A stretch of 34,023 nucleotides of DNA from NCBI GenBank assembly GCA_051647125.1, contig JBOFDP010000061.1, positions 1 through 34,023 on the forward strand. The letters run 5' to 3'. Position 1 is the stretch's first letter; each line of letters starts with the position of its first letter. The stretch comes from JBOFDP01 sp051647125. GTDB taxonomy: Bacteria; Bacteroidota; Bacteroidia; Chitinophagales; Chitinophagaceae. Of this stretch, positions 1 through 7,898 are shown in pieces. The translations under genes and the position numbers were made by a program. The notes under the pieces were generated by a model, which was not told the origin of the DNA, made no database searches, and saw only the letters and a list, made by a program, of their open reading frames with translations.

Positions 1-490
1 CGCTCATTTTGGGTAATATCCATAAAGTAGGAAAGAGCATAAAAAATGAAAAAATATTATACACTGCAGAAATTTTTGCTTTGCGTATTTCATTATCAGA
101 CAAAGATCTCCTTAAAATAAAGTAAGCAAGATACCCTAATAACGCAATAGCTGCTCCCACTTGCTTAGGGTCATTATTCCAAGCATTTCCCCACATGACC
201 TGAGCCCAAACCATTCCTGTTACTAATCCTAAAATACCTAACAACATGCCCATTTGTGCATACACTAAAACATAAATATCATATCTTAAATTATTATTAG
301 AATTAAGATAACGTATAGCATTTACAATACTTAAGAAAAAAAATATCATCATACAAAACCACATGGGTACATGATAAAACATATTGCGAATAGTTTCACC
401 ATTACGAGTAAGAGGCATAGGATAAAAAACACCTACTAATAGTGTAAGTAATATCCACACAGAAACAAATACTTTAAAGAATAAGCTCAT
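1..490 (-). CDS. ccsA: Cytochrome c biogenesis / haem exporter permease CcsA (CcmC-like), 3' end cut by window edge
   Basis: I translated this myself: an open frame runs from ATG at 490-488 to the window edge, giving 163 residues and no stop. It is a multi-span membrane protein of the CcmC/CcsA haem-handling family, which delivers haem for cytochrome c maturation on the outer face of the inner membrane. The sequence shows YHVPMW near residue 40, a family hallmark whose histidine is a likely haem ligand. It also shows a tryptophan-rich segment, WGNAWNNDPK, matching the Bacteroidota form of the WWD haem-binding motif. At least four hydrophobic stretches are visible. The C-terminus lies outside the window. 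It is divergent from the M56 peptidase gene, and a TACCTTTG element lies 26 bases upstream of the start. CcmC and CcsA are hard to separate from a fragment, so the family is firm and the exact name less so. Confidence 0.85.
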   Translation of the reverse strand, partial: MSLFFKVFVSVWILLTLLVGVFYPMPLTRNGETIRNMFYHVPMWFCMMIFFFLSIVNAIRYLNSNNNLRYDIYVLVYAQMGMLLGILGLVTGMVWAQVMWGNAWNNDPKQVGAAIALLGYLAYFILRRSLSDNEIRKAKISAVYNIFSFFMLFPTLWILPKMS

Positions 491-515
491 AAATTATATT
501 TACTCAAAATTTATA

Positions 516-523
516 CAAAGGTA
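516..523 (-). promoter_or_regulatory. Probable -7 promoter element for ccsA
   Basis: On the minus strand this reads TACCTTTG, matching the Bacteroidota housekeeping-sigma -7 consensus TAnnTTTG. It sits 26 bases before the ccsA ATG. A TTTG that could be the -33 element lies at 549-552, with a 25-base spacer, longer than the usual 19-21. The -7 match is good and the -33 assignment is weak. Confidence 0.5.
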
Positions 524-593
524 GTAGAATCTAAATGTTTATGAAATACAAATTTTTAACTTTATATTATATTCTTATTAAATAATCAATAAA

Positions 594-625
594 TTTGGGA
601 TTTTTATACAAAACCGTTACCTTTG
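594..625 (+). promoter_or_regulatory. Bacteroidota-type promoter for the M56 peptidase gene
   Basis: TTTG at 594-597 (-33) and TACCTTTG at 618-625 (-7) are separated by 20 bases, fitting the Bacteroidota consensus TTTG-N(19-21)-TAnnTTTG. Transcription should start near 630, about 25 bases before the ATG at 655. This is the best two-part promoter I could find in the window. Confidence 0.65.
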
Positions 626-654
626 CAAGCAACATAATTTGTTGAGTTTTTTTA

Positions 655-2118
655 ATGTATAAAATATTGTTTGACATACTTATAAGTTCCATTTTATACG
701 CCTCGGTGTTATCTCTAATAATGCCATCTTTTAAATCTCATTATGCTAAATATCCACTCTTTTCAAGTATTCTATTATATGTGTTATTGTTTATGCTTTC
801 CACAGTTAGCATATTTTACCCAATCACCTTACACGAACAAATTACTTATACATGGATATGTCAAACATTAATGATCATTTATGGAGGTTATATAAGTATA
901 AGATTATTATTTTTAGTAATTAGCTGGTGGAGACTTGTAAGTGAAAAAATTTATTTACCAAAAGAGTTAACCTATTTAGATTGTTATAAAAACTCTATTG
1001 CCAAAGATCTTGATATTAGAAAAAAAATTATTTTACATATTAATAAAACAGAAGGTTCTCCCTTTACTTGGGGTTGGCTAAAACCCCTTCTTTCATTTCC
1101 TCAGTTAGCAGTTAAAAAATTATCTCATCTACAAATAAAATCTTTATTACTTCATGAATTAATACATATTAAGAAAAAAGATTACTTGATAAGTATTGTT
1201 TTATACATAGTTGATAGCCTATTTTTTTTTAATCCCTTTGTGAAACGTTGGATTAAAGAAATTCGATTTTTGCAAGAAGTATGTTGTGATAAACAGGTAA
1301 TAAAAAAATATAGTGTTAAAGAATATATTGCAGCACTTTTATTATTTACTAGAGATAATAGAAAAATTTCTTTTCTAAAAATATCTGCAAACTATGACTT
1401 ATATAATAGAATAGTTTTAATGTTAGGATATCGGAAATTAAAATTTAATAAAAAAGTAAACTATAGTTCTTTTGTAAATTGTGCTTTCCTATTCTTATTA
1501 GTACATCATCATAACCTTTCTCCTATATCCTCTATTGTTAAGTACCAAACGATGAAAGCTGAAAAAAGAGAACTTCCCTTTGTTTTAATTAGTAAAATAA
1601 ATGTATCTAACTCAAAAAAAACAACTTCTAATATTACACCTCCTATACATATCAAAAAGATTAAGTGTATAGATACACAAGCAATAATAGTAATGGGAAA
1701 AGGGTCAAAACCTTCTATAGAAGATGTTGATGCATCACAACAAAATTTATCCTCCAATGAGCAACATCAATACAATGATATCCATAGCATAAGCAATAAA
1801 AAATACCTTATTCCTGAGGATATAAATAGAGATAGCTTAATCAACTCTATAATATCAAAAGCAACACTTATACTGCTGTATTCTAAAGAAATAATTAAAA
1901 AGTATCCCTACATTAGTACCCTGTTAACAACTCAACAACTCAACAATATACAGCTTGATAATAAATCACAAGAATCAACTCTCTTACTTCAATATTTTAT
2001 AAAATTAATGCATAAACAACTACAATTACATATAGAAGACTTTGATTGGCAAATGTTAAATATGAAAATAGATAATGAAGTAGTAAACATTATTTTAAAA
2101 CAACCAGATTACCAATAA
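655..2118 (+). CDS. M56 family (BlaR1/MecR1-type) membrane metallopeptidase
   Basis: A 487-residue protein with several N-terminal membrane spans followed by a cytoplasmic zinc-peptidase core. The zinc site is visible: HELIH at residues 167-171 supplies two histidines, and the downstream EVCCD segment (residues 208-212) supplies the conserved glutamate. A further family feature is SPFTWGWLKP near 135-144, and another hydrophobic segment follows near 270-290. BlaR1/MecR1 proteins sense an envelope signal and cleave a BlaI/MecI-type repressor. The last 180 residues are polar and resemble no domain I recognise; I see neither a penicillin-binding sensor nor a TonB domain. No BlaI-like gene is adjacent: the neighbour on the left is ccsA (divergent) and on the right a phosphate-transport pair. 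The family call is firm; the signal and the substrate are unknown. Confidence 0.85.
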   Translation: MYKILFDILISSILYASVLSLIMPSFKSHYAKYPLFSSILLYVLLFMLSTVSIFYPITLHEQITYTWICQTLMIIYGGYISIRLLFLVISWWRLVSEKIYLPKELTYLDCYKNSIAKDLDIRKKIILHINKTEGSPFTWGWLKPLLSFPQLAVKKLSHLQIKSLLLHELIHIKKKDYLISIVLYIVDSLFFFNPFVKRWIKEIRFLQEVCCDKQVIKKYSVKEYIAALLLFTRDNRKISFLKISANYDLYNRIVLMLGYRKLKFNKKVNYSSFVNCAFLFLLVHHHNLSPISSIVKYQTMKAEKRELPFVLISKINVSNSKKTTSNITPPIHIKKIKCIDTQAIIVMGKGSKPSIEDVDASQQNLSSNEQHQYNDIHSISNKKYLIPEDINRDSLINSIISKATLILLYSKEIIKKYPYISTLLTTQQLNNIQLDNKSQESTLLLQYFIKLMHKQLQLHIEDFDWQMLNMKIDNEVVNIILKQPDYQ

Positions 2119-2156
2119 TAAAAACTTTAATTTAGAGATGCAAAAATAATTTTATG

Positions 2157-2192
2157 CTTGTTATGAATAAAAAGAAAAGAAATAATAACAAG
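2157..2192 (+). terminator. Possible weak terminator after the M56 gene
   Basis: An 8-base inverted repeat (CTTGTTAT at 2157-2164 and ATAACAAG at 2185-2192) with a 20-base A-rich loop is followed by TATTTTTT. It lies 39 bases past the M56 stop and before the phosphate-transport genes. The stem is short and AT-rich, so this is tentative. Confidence 0.3.
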
Positions 2193-2279
2193 TATTTTTT
2201 CTGTATTATCCTATTAAATATGGTATTCTAAAATCCTCCTCATTATAGAATTAATAAACTAATAAAGTAATAATAATTT

Positions 2280-2933
2280 ATGAAATCTAATTTTTTTGCA
2301 AAAATATTCCTACCAAAGGATAGTATATTCTTTGATTTATTTGATGAAGGTACAAAAAATATGTGTGCTATAGCAGCAAGGCTTATAGAATTGGTACACG
2401 AGCCTGATATAGAAAGACGAAAAGCTTTAAAAGAATTAATGCATAATATAGAACATGAAAATGATAGAGTAACCCACTCTATTTTTAAATCCTTGAGTAA
2501 AACATTTATAACTCCTTTTGACAGAGAAGATATTCATCATTTAACACTCGCATTAGACGATGTAGTTGATTTCATTTATACCTCCTCAAAAAATATTTTA
2601 TTGTATAATGTAGATCCCACCAAAGACGAAACTATTCATAGAATGTCTGAATTAATACAAAGCTCTGTATTTCAACTACAAGAAGCTATCAAATATCTTA
2701 GGAATCGTAAAAATTATGATGCTATAGATAATGTACTAGTAGAAATCAATAGTATAGAAAATATGGCAGATACTATTTATGATAATGCTATTAATAAACT
2801 TTTCAATGAAGAGAAAAAAGATCCCGTCGAAATTATTAAAGCAAAAAATATTTATAATGTATTAGAACTCACTACAGACAAGTGTGAAGATGTATGCAAC
2901 GTTATAGAAAGCATACTAATAAAATATGCTTAA
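2280..2933 (+). CDS. PhoU-like DUF47 family protein, partner of the PiT transporter
   Basis: A 217-residue soluble, almost all-helical protein of the DUF47/PhoU-related family (COG1392), which is typically encoded immediately upstream of a PiT phosphate permease and is thought to regulate it. Family-like features include FFDLFDEGTKNM near the N-terminus, EHENDRVTHSI near residue 60, TPFDREDIHHL near 80, and a second repeat-like helical bundle ending in DKCEDVCNVIESI. The length is normal. The start is ATG at 2280; no strong Shine-Dalgarno sequence is present, as usual for Bacteroidota. The gap to the permease gene is 21 bases, so the two genes are almost certainly one transcript. Confidence 0.9.
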   Translation: MKSNFFAKIFLPKDSIFFDLFDEGTKNMCAIAARLIELVHEPDIERRKALKELMHNIEHENDRVTHSIFKSLSKTFITPFDREDIHHLTLALDDVVDFIYTSSKNILLYNVDPTKDETIHRMSELIQSSVFQLQEAIKYLRNRKNYDAIDNVLVEINSIENMADTIYDNAINKLFNEEKKDPVEIIKAKNIYNVLELTTDKCEDVCNVIESILIKYA

Positions 2934-2954
2934 ACTATCAATATTAGACAAGTT

Positions 2955-3995
2955 ATGCTTTATATATTAATTGCAGTAGTATTCTTTGCATTAGTTTTTG
3001 ATTTAATTAATGGATTTCATGATGCCGCCAATTCAATTGCCACTATTGTATCTACTAGGGTTCTTACCCCAGTACAGGCAGTAATATGGGCAGCTATGTT
3101 TAATTTTTTAGCTTTTTGGATTTTTGACCTCAAAGTAGCAGATACAGTAGCTAAAACTGTGCATAGTGGAGAGATTGATTTATTAGTCGTATTGGCAGGA
3201 GTATTAGGAGGTATTATTTGGAATTTAATTACCTGGTGGCTAGGAATCCCCTCTAGTTCCTCTCATACATTGATGGGTGGTTTTGCAGGTGCTGCTGTAG
3301 CCCATACAGCAAGCTTTAGCGTAATCAATACAGGTGTTATTGAGAAAACTGTATTATTTATTTTTCTAGCACCTGTCATTGGAATGATTATAGGATTAAT
3401 CATGGGAGTATTAATTACTTATATTTTCAAAAAAACAAATCCCTATAAAGCCGATAAATGGTTTAGAAGATTACAATTAGTATCTTCTGCCGCATTTAGT
3501 TTAGGTCATGGAGGTTCAGATTCTCAAAAAGTAATTGGTATTATTGCTGCCGCACTTATTGTATATCAAAAATACTGTGTAGCCAATGGCATAGAAGCAC
3601 CATCACTTTTGAGTATACAAGAAGGACATCTTAATGATATTCCTCAGTGGATTCCTATTACTTGCTACATTACTATAGCTTTAGGTACTTTAATTGGAGG
3701 TTGGCGAATTGTAAAAACGATGGGTACAAAAATTACTAAAGTAACTCCTTTTGAAGGTGTAGCGGCAGAAAGTGCTGGAGCAATAACATTATATGGTGTT
3801 TCTCAAGGACTTGGAATACCTGTAAGTACTACACACACTATTTCAGGTTCAATTATGGGAACAGGCATGCTTAAACGTATTTCTGCTGTCAGGTGGGGAG
3901 TTACCCGACAAATGCTTATAGCTTGGATACTGACTATCCCCATGAGTGCTCTTATCGCTGCAATAGTCTATTATCTATTAAAAATATTTTTATAG
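2955..3995 (+). CDS. PiT family inorganic phosphate transporter
   Basis: A 346-residue polytopic inner-membrane protein of the PiT family, importing phosphate by cation symport (H+ or Na+ cannot be told from sequence). The duplicated family signature is present. The first copy is NGFHDAANSIATIVSTR near residues 19-35, followed by SSSSHTLMGG. The second is the matching STTHTISGSIMGTGM near residues 290-305. GHGGSDSQK in the middle is a further PiT hallmark. This is the short bacterial form without the large central cytoplasmic domain. It follows the DUF47 gene by 21 bases, and the HAD phosphatase starts 7 bases after its stop, so a three-gene operon is likely. Confidence 0.93.
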   Translation: MLYILIAVVFFALVFDLINGFHDAANSIATIVSTRVLTPVQAVIWAAMFNFLAFWIFDLKVADTVAKTVHSGEIDLLVVLAGVLGGIIWNLITWWLGIPSSSSHTLMGGFAGAAVAHTASFSVINTGVIEKTVLFIFLAPVIGMIIGLIMGVLITYIFKKTNPYKADKWFRRLQLVSSAAFSLGHGGSDSQKVIGIIAAALIVYQKYCVANGIEAPSLLSIQEGHLNDIPQWIPITCYITIALGTLIGGWRIVKTMGTKITKVTPFEGVAAESAGAITLYGVSQGLGIPVSTTHTISGSIMGTGMLKRISAVRWGVTRQMLIAWILTIPMSALIAAIVYYLLKIFL

Positions 3996-4002
3996 TTATA
4001 AC

Positions 4003-4698
4003 ATGAATACAATATATAAATATCTATTTTTAGATTTTGATCGTACTTTTTGGGATGTAGATACTAATCAATCTAATGCTCAGAAAAATATATTTGATAC
4101 TTTTAATTTACGTCAATATTTTGATAGCTTTGAAGCTTATTATAATACTTTTAGAGAAAAAAATGAGCAACTCTGGGAAGGATATAGAGATGGGAAAATA
4201 TCTAGAGAATATCTTCGAAACTATCGTTTTGAATATCTTTTAGAAAAAGCCCATATTCCAAATAAAATAATGGCTTTGGAAATGAGTAACTATTATCTAA
4301 AAATCACTCCTAATTATAATCAACTACTTCCTTATAGCAAAGAAATTTTAGAATATCTTTTCCCAAAATATCCGATGTATTTACTTACTAATGGATTTAA
4401 TGAAGTGCAGTTTGATAAAATAGAAAAAAGTGGGCTTACTTCTTATTTTCAAAAAGTAATTACCTCTGAGATGGCAGAAGCCAACAAACCAAGTCCACAG
4501 ATTTTTAACTATGCCATTAAACAAACTAAAGTAGAAAAAGAAAAAACAATTATGATAGGAGATGATATTTCTAGCGATATATTGGGCTCTTTACAAATTA
4601 ATATGGATTGTATTTTTCTTAATACACATAAAATTAAACACACTCAACAACCTACTTTTGAAATATATCACCTTAAAGAAATTGAACAAATTTTGTAG
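4003..4698 (+). CDS. HAD family hydrolase, YjjG-like (noncanonical nucleotidase type)
   Basis: A 231-residue cytoplasmic HAD-superfamily phosphatase. Motif I is DFDRT at residues 11-15 (nucleophile D11, acid D13). Motif II is in the YLLTNG segment, the motif III lysine is in EANKPSPQIF, and motif IV is MIGDDISSDI. A helical cap lies between motifs I and II. The overall pattern resembles the YjjG/YfnB group, which dephosphorylates pyrimidine and noncanonical nucleotides. The substrate is inferred from the group only. The start lies 7 bases after the PiT stop, so it is probably co-transcribed, perhaps tying it loosely to phosphate metabolism. Confidence 0.85.
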   Translation: MNTIYKYLFLDFDRTFWDVDTNQSNAQKNIFDTFNLRQYFDSFEAYYNTFREKNEQLWEGYRDGKISREYLRNYRFEYLLEKAHIPNKIMALEMSNYYLKITPNYNQLLPYSKEILEYLFPKYPMYLLTNGFNEVQFDKIEKSGLTSYFQKVITSEMAEANKPSPQIFNYAIKQTKVEKEKTIMIGDDISSDILGSLQINMDCIFLNTHKIKHTQQPTFEIYHLKEIEQIL

Positions 4699-4877
4699 GT
4701 AATTTTTAGTCTATTGACCGCGTGTATCCTCAAAATCTCTTTTGAATTGAGTTGATTGGATAATGTAAAAAGGAAAAAGATTTTATATATCATAAAAAAT
4801 TATACAAAGTTATATTTTAAACTTTAATTAATCCGTCTCCTTTATCAAAACATTTAGCTATTGTAAATAAATATCTT

Positions 4878-4885
4878 TATTTTTG
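4878..4885 (+). promoter_or_regulatory. Probable -7 promoter element for aspS
   Basis: TATTTTTG matches TAnnTTTG and lies 21 bases before the aspS ATG. No TTG at the right -33 spacing is visible: the nearest, at 4861-4863, is only 14 bases upstream. Confidence 0.4.
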
Positions 4886-4906
4886 ACATTCTAAAACTAT
4901 AGAGAT

Positions 4907-6676
4907 ATGTATAGAACCTTTACATGTGGAGAATTACGAATATCAGACGTTAATAAGCAAGTTATTTTAGCAGGATGGATACAAGCAATTAGAAATTTTG
5001 GAAGTATCACTTTTGTGGATTTAAGAGATCTATACGGAGTTACACAATTGTCGTTTAAAGAGGATCTCAATGATTTGTTTCAATCTCAACATATAGGTAG
5101 AGAGTTTGTACTTCAAGCAGAAGGCAAGGTGATAGAAAGAAGTAATAAAAATATACAAATTACAACTGGAGAAATAGAAATTGAAGTACTCAAATTTATT
5201 GTTCTCAATCCATCTGCAACACCTCCTTTTACTATTCAGGAAGATACTGACGGAGGAAATGAACTACGTATGAAATTTAGGTTTTTAGATTTACGTCGTC
5301 CCTCTTTACAGCAAAATATGACCCTTCGACACCAAGTAGGAAAGGCAACAAGAGAGTATCTCAATACACATGAATTTTTGGATATAGAAACTCCCTTTTT
5401 AATAAAAAGTACACCTGAAGGAGCAAGGGATTTTGTGGTGCCTTCTCGAATGAATGAAGGAGAATTTTATGCTCTTCCTCAAAGTCCTCAAACCTTTAAG
5501 CAATTACTTATGGTAAGTGGATTCGATAGGTATTATCAAATAGTACGCTGTTTTAGAGATGAAGATTTAAGAGCAGATCGTCAACCAGAGTTTACACAAA
5601 TAGATTGTGAAATGAGTTTTGTTAAACAAAATGATGTGTTAAATATGTTTGAAGGGTTGATAAAACATATTTTTAAAGCAGTAAAAAATATATCTTTCCC
5701 CGATGCTCTTCCTCGTATATCCTATAAAGATGCCTTATTTTATTATGGAAATGATAAACCTGATATTCGGTTTGATATGAAAATAAAAAACCTAAAAGTA
5801 AAAAACTCTATTCATTGTAACATCTTAGAGAATATTTCCTTTAAAGTATTTAATGAAGCAGAAACTATATTGGCTATCGTTGTTCCTAATGGTGCTAACT
5901 ATTCCCGTAAACAAATAGACCATCTCACTGAATTTGTAAAGCAATCGCAACTTGGCATGCAAGGACTTGCCTATATTAAAATAGAAAATAACCTTTGTAA
6001 AAGTAGTTTTGATAAATTTTTTGATAACTCTCAACTCCATCAAATACAGATTTTTTGTAAGGCAAAAGGTAATGATTTAATTCTTCTTTTAGCGGGTGGT
6101 GAAAAAAAAGTGAGGAAGGCTATGTCTGAACTAAGACTTAAAGTAGGTTCTGATTTAGGATTACGAAAACAAGATCATTTTCAATTACTTTGGGTAATCG
6201 ACTTTCCTCTATTCGAATATGATGAAGAAAATGATCTTTATACGGCTATGCATCACCCTTTTACCTCTCCAAGACCAGATGAAATATATAAATTAGACAA
6301 CAAAAACCTTTTTGGAACAATTACTGCACAAGCTTATGATATGGTTTTGAATGGAACTGAAATAGGAGGAGGATCTATTCGTATTCATGAACGGCAGGTA
6401 CAAGAAAAAATGTTTAAGGCATTGGGACTTACAGAAACAGAAGCTACAGAAAAGTTTGGATTTCTTCTTAGTGCTTTCGAATATGGAGCGCCTCCTCATG
6501 GTGGTATAGCCTTTGGCTTTGATAGAATATGTGCATTACTTGGAGGTTCTGATAGTATAAGGGATTTTATAGCATTCCCTAAAAATAATACTGGTCAAGA
6601 TATGATGCTTAATTCTCCTTCTATGCTCGAGGAAAAACAATTACAAGAACTCTTTATAAAAGTAGTAACTCCATAA
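4907..6676 (+). CDS. aspS: Aspartate--tRNA ligase
   Basis: Class IIb aminoacyl-tRNA synthetase that attaches aspartate to tRNA-Asp. Domain order is an N-terminal OB-fold anticodon-binding domain (about 1-105), a catalytic core with motif 1 near residues 160-180 (ETPFLIKSTPEGARDF), motif 2 with FRDEDLRADRQPEF at about 216-229, a bacterial-type GAD insertion (about 290-415), and motif 3 GGIAFGFDR ending at R540. The 589 residues are normal for bacterial AspRS. In the anticodon-binding loop it has RNFG (residues 29-32), where discriminating bacterial enzymes have RDHG; tRNA discrimination may therefore differ. It stands alone behind its own promoter and is followed after 22 bases by an unrelated secreted protein gene. 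Confidence 0.97.
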   Translation: MYRTFTCGELRISDVNKQVILAGWIQAIRNFGSITFVDLRDLYGVTQLSFKEDLNDLFQSQHIGREFVLQAEGKVIERSNKNIQITTGEIEIEVLKFIVLNPSATPPFTIQEDTDGGNELRMKFRFLDLRRPSLQQNMTLRHQVGKATREYLNTHEFLDIETPFLIKSTPEGARDFVVPSRMNEGEFYALPQSPQTFKQLLMVSGFDRYYQIVRCFRDEDLRADRQPEFTQIDCEMSFVKQNDVLNMFEGLIKHIFKAVKNISFPDALPRISYKDALFYYGNDKPDIRFDMKIKNLKVKNSIHCNILENISFKVFNEAETILAIVVPNGANYSRKQIDHLTEFVKQSQLGMQGLAYIKIENNLCKSSFDKFFDNSQLHQIQIFCKAKGNDLILLLAGGEKKVRKAMSELRLKVGSDLGLRKQDHFQLLWVIDFPLFEYDEENDLYTAMHHPFTSPRPDEIYKLDNKNLFGTITAQAYDMVLNGTEIGGGSIRIHERQVQEKMFKALGLTETEATEKFGFLLSAFEYGAPPHGGIAFGFDRICALLGGSDSIRDFIAFPKNNTGQDMMLNSPSMLEEKQLQELFIKVVTP

Positions 6677-6698
6677 TGCCTTTTTCTGCTTAACTTTT

Positions 6699-7364
6699 AT
6701 GCTTATGTCTTATAGAAACTATCTATTTTTTATTGCTGTATATTTATATTTTAGCATACCTTGTACGTGTCAAACAAGCTCTACGCATGAGATAGAAATA
6801 CAAGAATTAGACAGGGAAATTATGAGCTTAAAAAATGATCTTAATATAAGGAACAAAATTATTTTTGGTCTTAAACAAGATAATGCCTACCTGAGGAAAA
6901 GAATTAATTTTTTAGAACTTGCTACCAATAAAGATCACCCAGAAGGAAAAACAATTTCTCATTTTGCAAACAACTATAATTTTAAGATAGTGAGTTGCTT
7001 TGGTGACAGACTTTATCAAACTGTAACTATTAATTTCTTAATCTGTAATAGAGTAGGAAAAAATCAGCTCCTAACCCTTGATTGTGGTAAAACTAAAAGC
7101 GTTGCATATGATGATACGGGAAGTGCTTACAGTATAAAATATGCCATAATAGGAAACAAAGAAAAGGATGATAACAAAGGCGATTCACTTATTGTAAATA
7201 TGCCATATAATGCTTATATAAAAGGTGCTGTAGTTTTTAGAGCTGTATTGGGAGGAACTCAATTTAAACTTTTACGCCTTGCATTTAGTACCGAAAATGA
7301 AGACAGTACAAAAAAAATAACAGGATTAGAAGAAATAAGAAATCTAAAAATAAAGTGGGAATAA
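6699..7364 (+). CDS. Predicted secreted coiled-coil protein of unknown function
   Basis: I do not recognise a family. The 221-residue product begins with a signal-peptide-like segment (hydrophobic about residues 8-24, then CTCQ), so it is probably exported; a lipoprotein is possible but the lipobox is not canonical. Residues about 30-73 form a likely coiled coil rich in E, K and L at heptad spacing. The rest (about 85-221) looks beta-rich, with alternating hydrophobic residues (QTVTINFLICN, GAVVFRAVLGG), like a small immunoglobulin-like or DUF4352-like fold, which is a guess. Two in-frame ATGs, at 6699 and 6705, are both acceptable. It starts 22 bases after aspS and probably shares its transcript, but the function is unlikely to be linked. 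Confidence 0.6.
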   Translation: MLMSYRNYLFFIAVYLYFSIPCTCQTSSTHEIEIQELDREIMSLKNDLNIRNKIIFGLKQDNAYLRKRINFLELATNKDHPEGKTISHFANNYNFKIVSCFGDRLYQTVTINFLICNRVGKNQLLTLDCGKTKSVAYDDTGSAYSIKYAIIGNKEKDDNKGDSLIVNMPYNAYIKGAVVFRAVLGGTQFKLLRLAFSTENEDSTKKITGLEEIRNLKIKWE

Positions 7365-7444
7365 AAAAGGTTCTACGCTTTGGTATATTAGAATACATCC
7401 TTATTTTAAAACAGTAAATTATCTTCTTTTAAATAACAAAATTT

Positions 7445-7876
7445 ATGGAAATAAAAAATAGAAGTGCTTATTATGATTTTTTTATTGATGATAAGTATAT
7501 TGCAGGAATTGTATTAATGGGATCAGAGGTAAAGTCTATCCGACTAGGCAAGGTTTCTTTTACCGATAGTTTTTGTTTTTTAAACAAGGGTGAAATATTT
7601 GTAAAAAATATACATATCTCTCCCTTTAAGCAAGCCACCATTTATGCCCATGATCCAATGAGAGCAAGAAAACTCTTATTAAATACAAAAGAGATTCTTA
7701 AAATACAACAACGCTTTAAAGAAAAAGGATATACATTAGTTCCTCTACGAATTTTTTTTAATAATAAAAATAAAGCCAAGCTTGAAATAGGATTAGCAAG
7801 AGGGAAAAAACAATACGACAAACGAGAAACTATAAAAAAACGAGATCATGAGAGACTAATAAAAAAGTTTTTATAA
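7445..7876 (+). CDS. smpB: SsrA (tmRNA)-binding protein SmpB
   Basis: A 143-residue small basic protein that delivers tmRNA to stalled ribosomes for trans-translation. Family marks are NRSAYYDFFID at the N-terminus, GIVLMGSEVKSIR, the mid-protein PFKQATIYAHDP and LLLNTKEI segments, and KARLEIG-like KAKLEIGLARGKKQYDKR. The C-terminal basic tail (KRDHERLIKKF) is present; it enters the mRNA channel. The length is slightly below the usual 150-160. I found no tmRNA gene (ssrA) in the window. It lies between the secreted coiled-coil protein gene and comEC, 22 bases before the latter. Confidence 0.96.
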   Translation: MEIKNRSAYYDFFIDDKYIAGIVLMGSEVKSIRLGKVSFTDSFCFLNKGEIFVKNIHISPFKQATIYAHDPMRARKLLLNTKEILKIQQRFKEKGYTLVPLRIFFNNKNKAKLEIGLARGKKQYDKRETIKKRDHERLIKKFL

Positions 7877-7898
7877 TCCCTGTTCTACAATAATATTA

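Noticed and set aside
1509..1757. Open frame on the minus strand within the M56 gene
   Set aside because: It overlaps the coding sequence of a recognised protein and shows no promoter, start context or motif of its own.
4699..4906. Possible tRNA or small RNA before aspS
   Set aside because: No cloverleaf or GTTCRA-like T-loop could be drawn. Only weak AT-rich pairings and the aspS -7 element are present.
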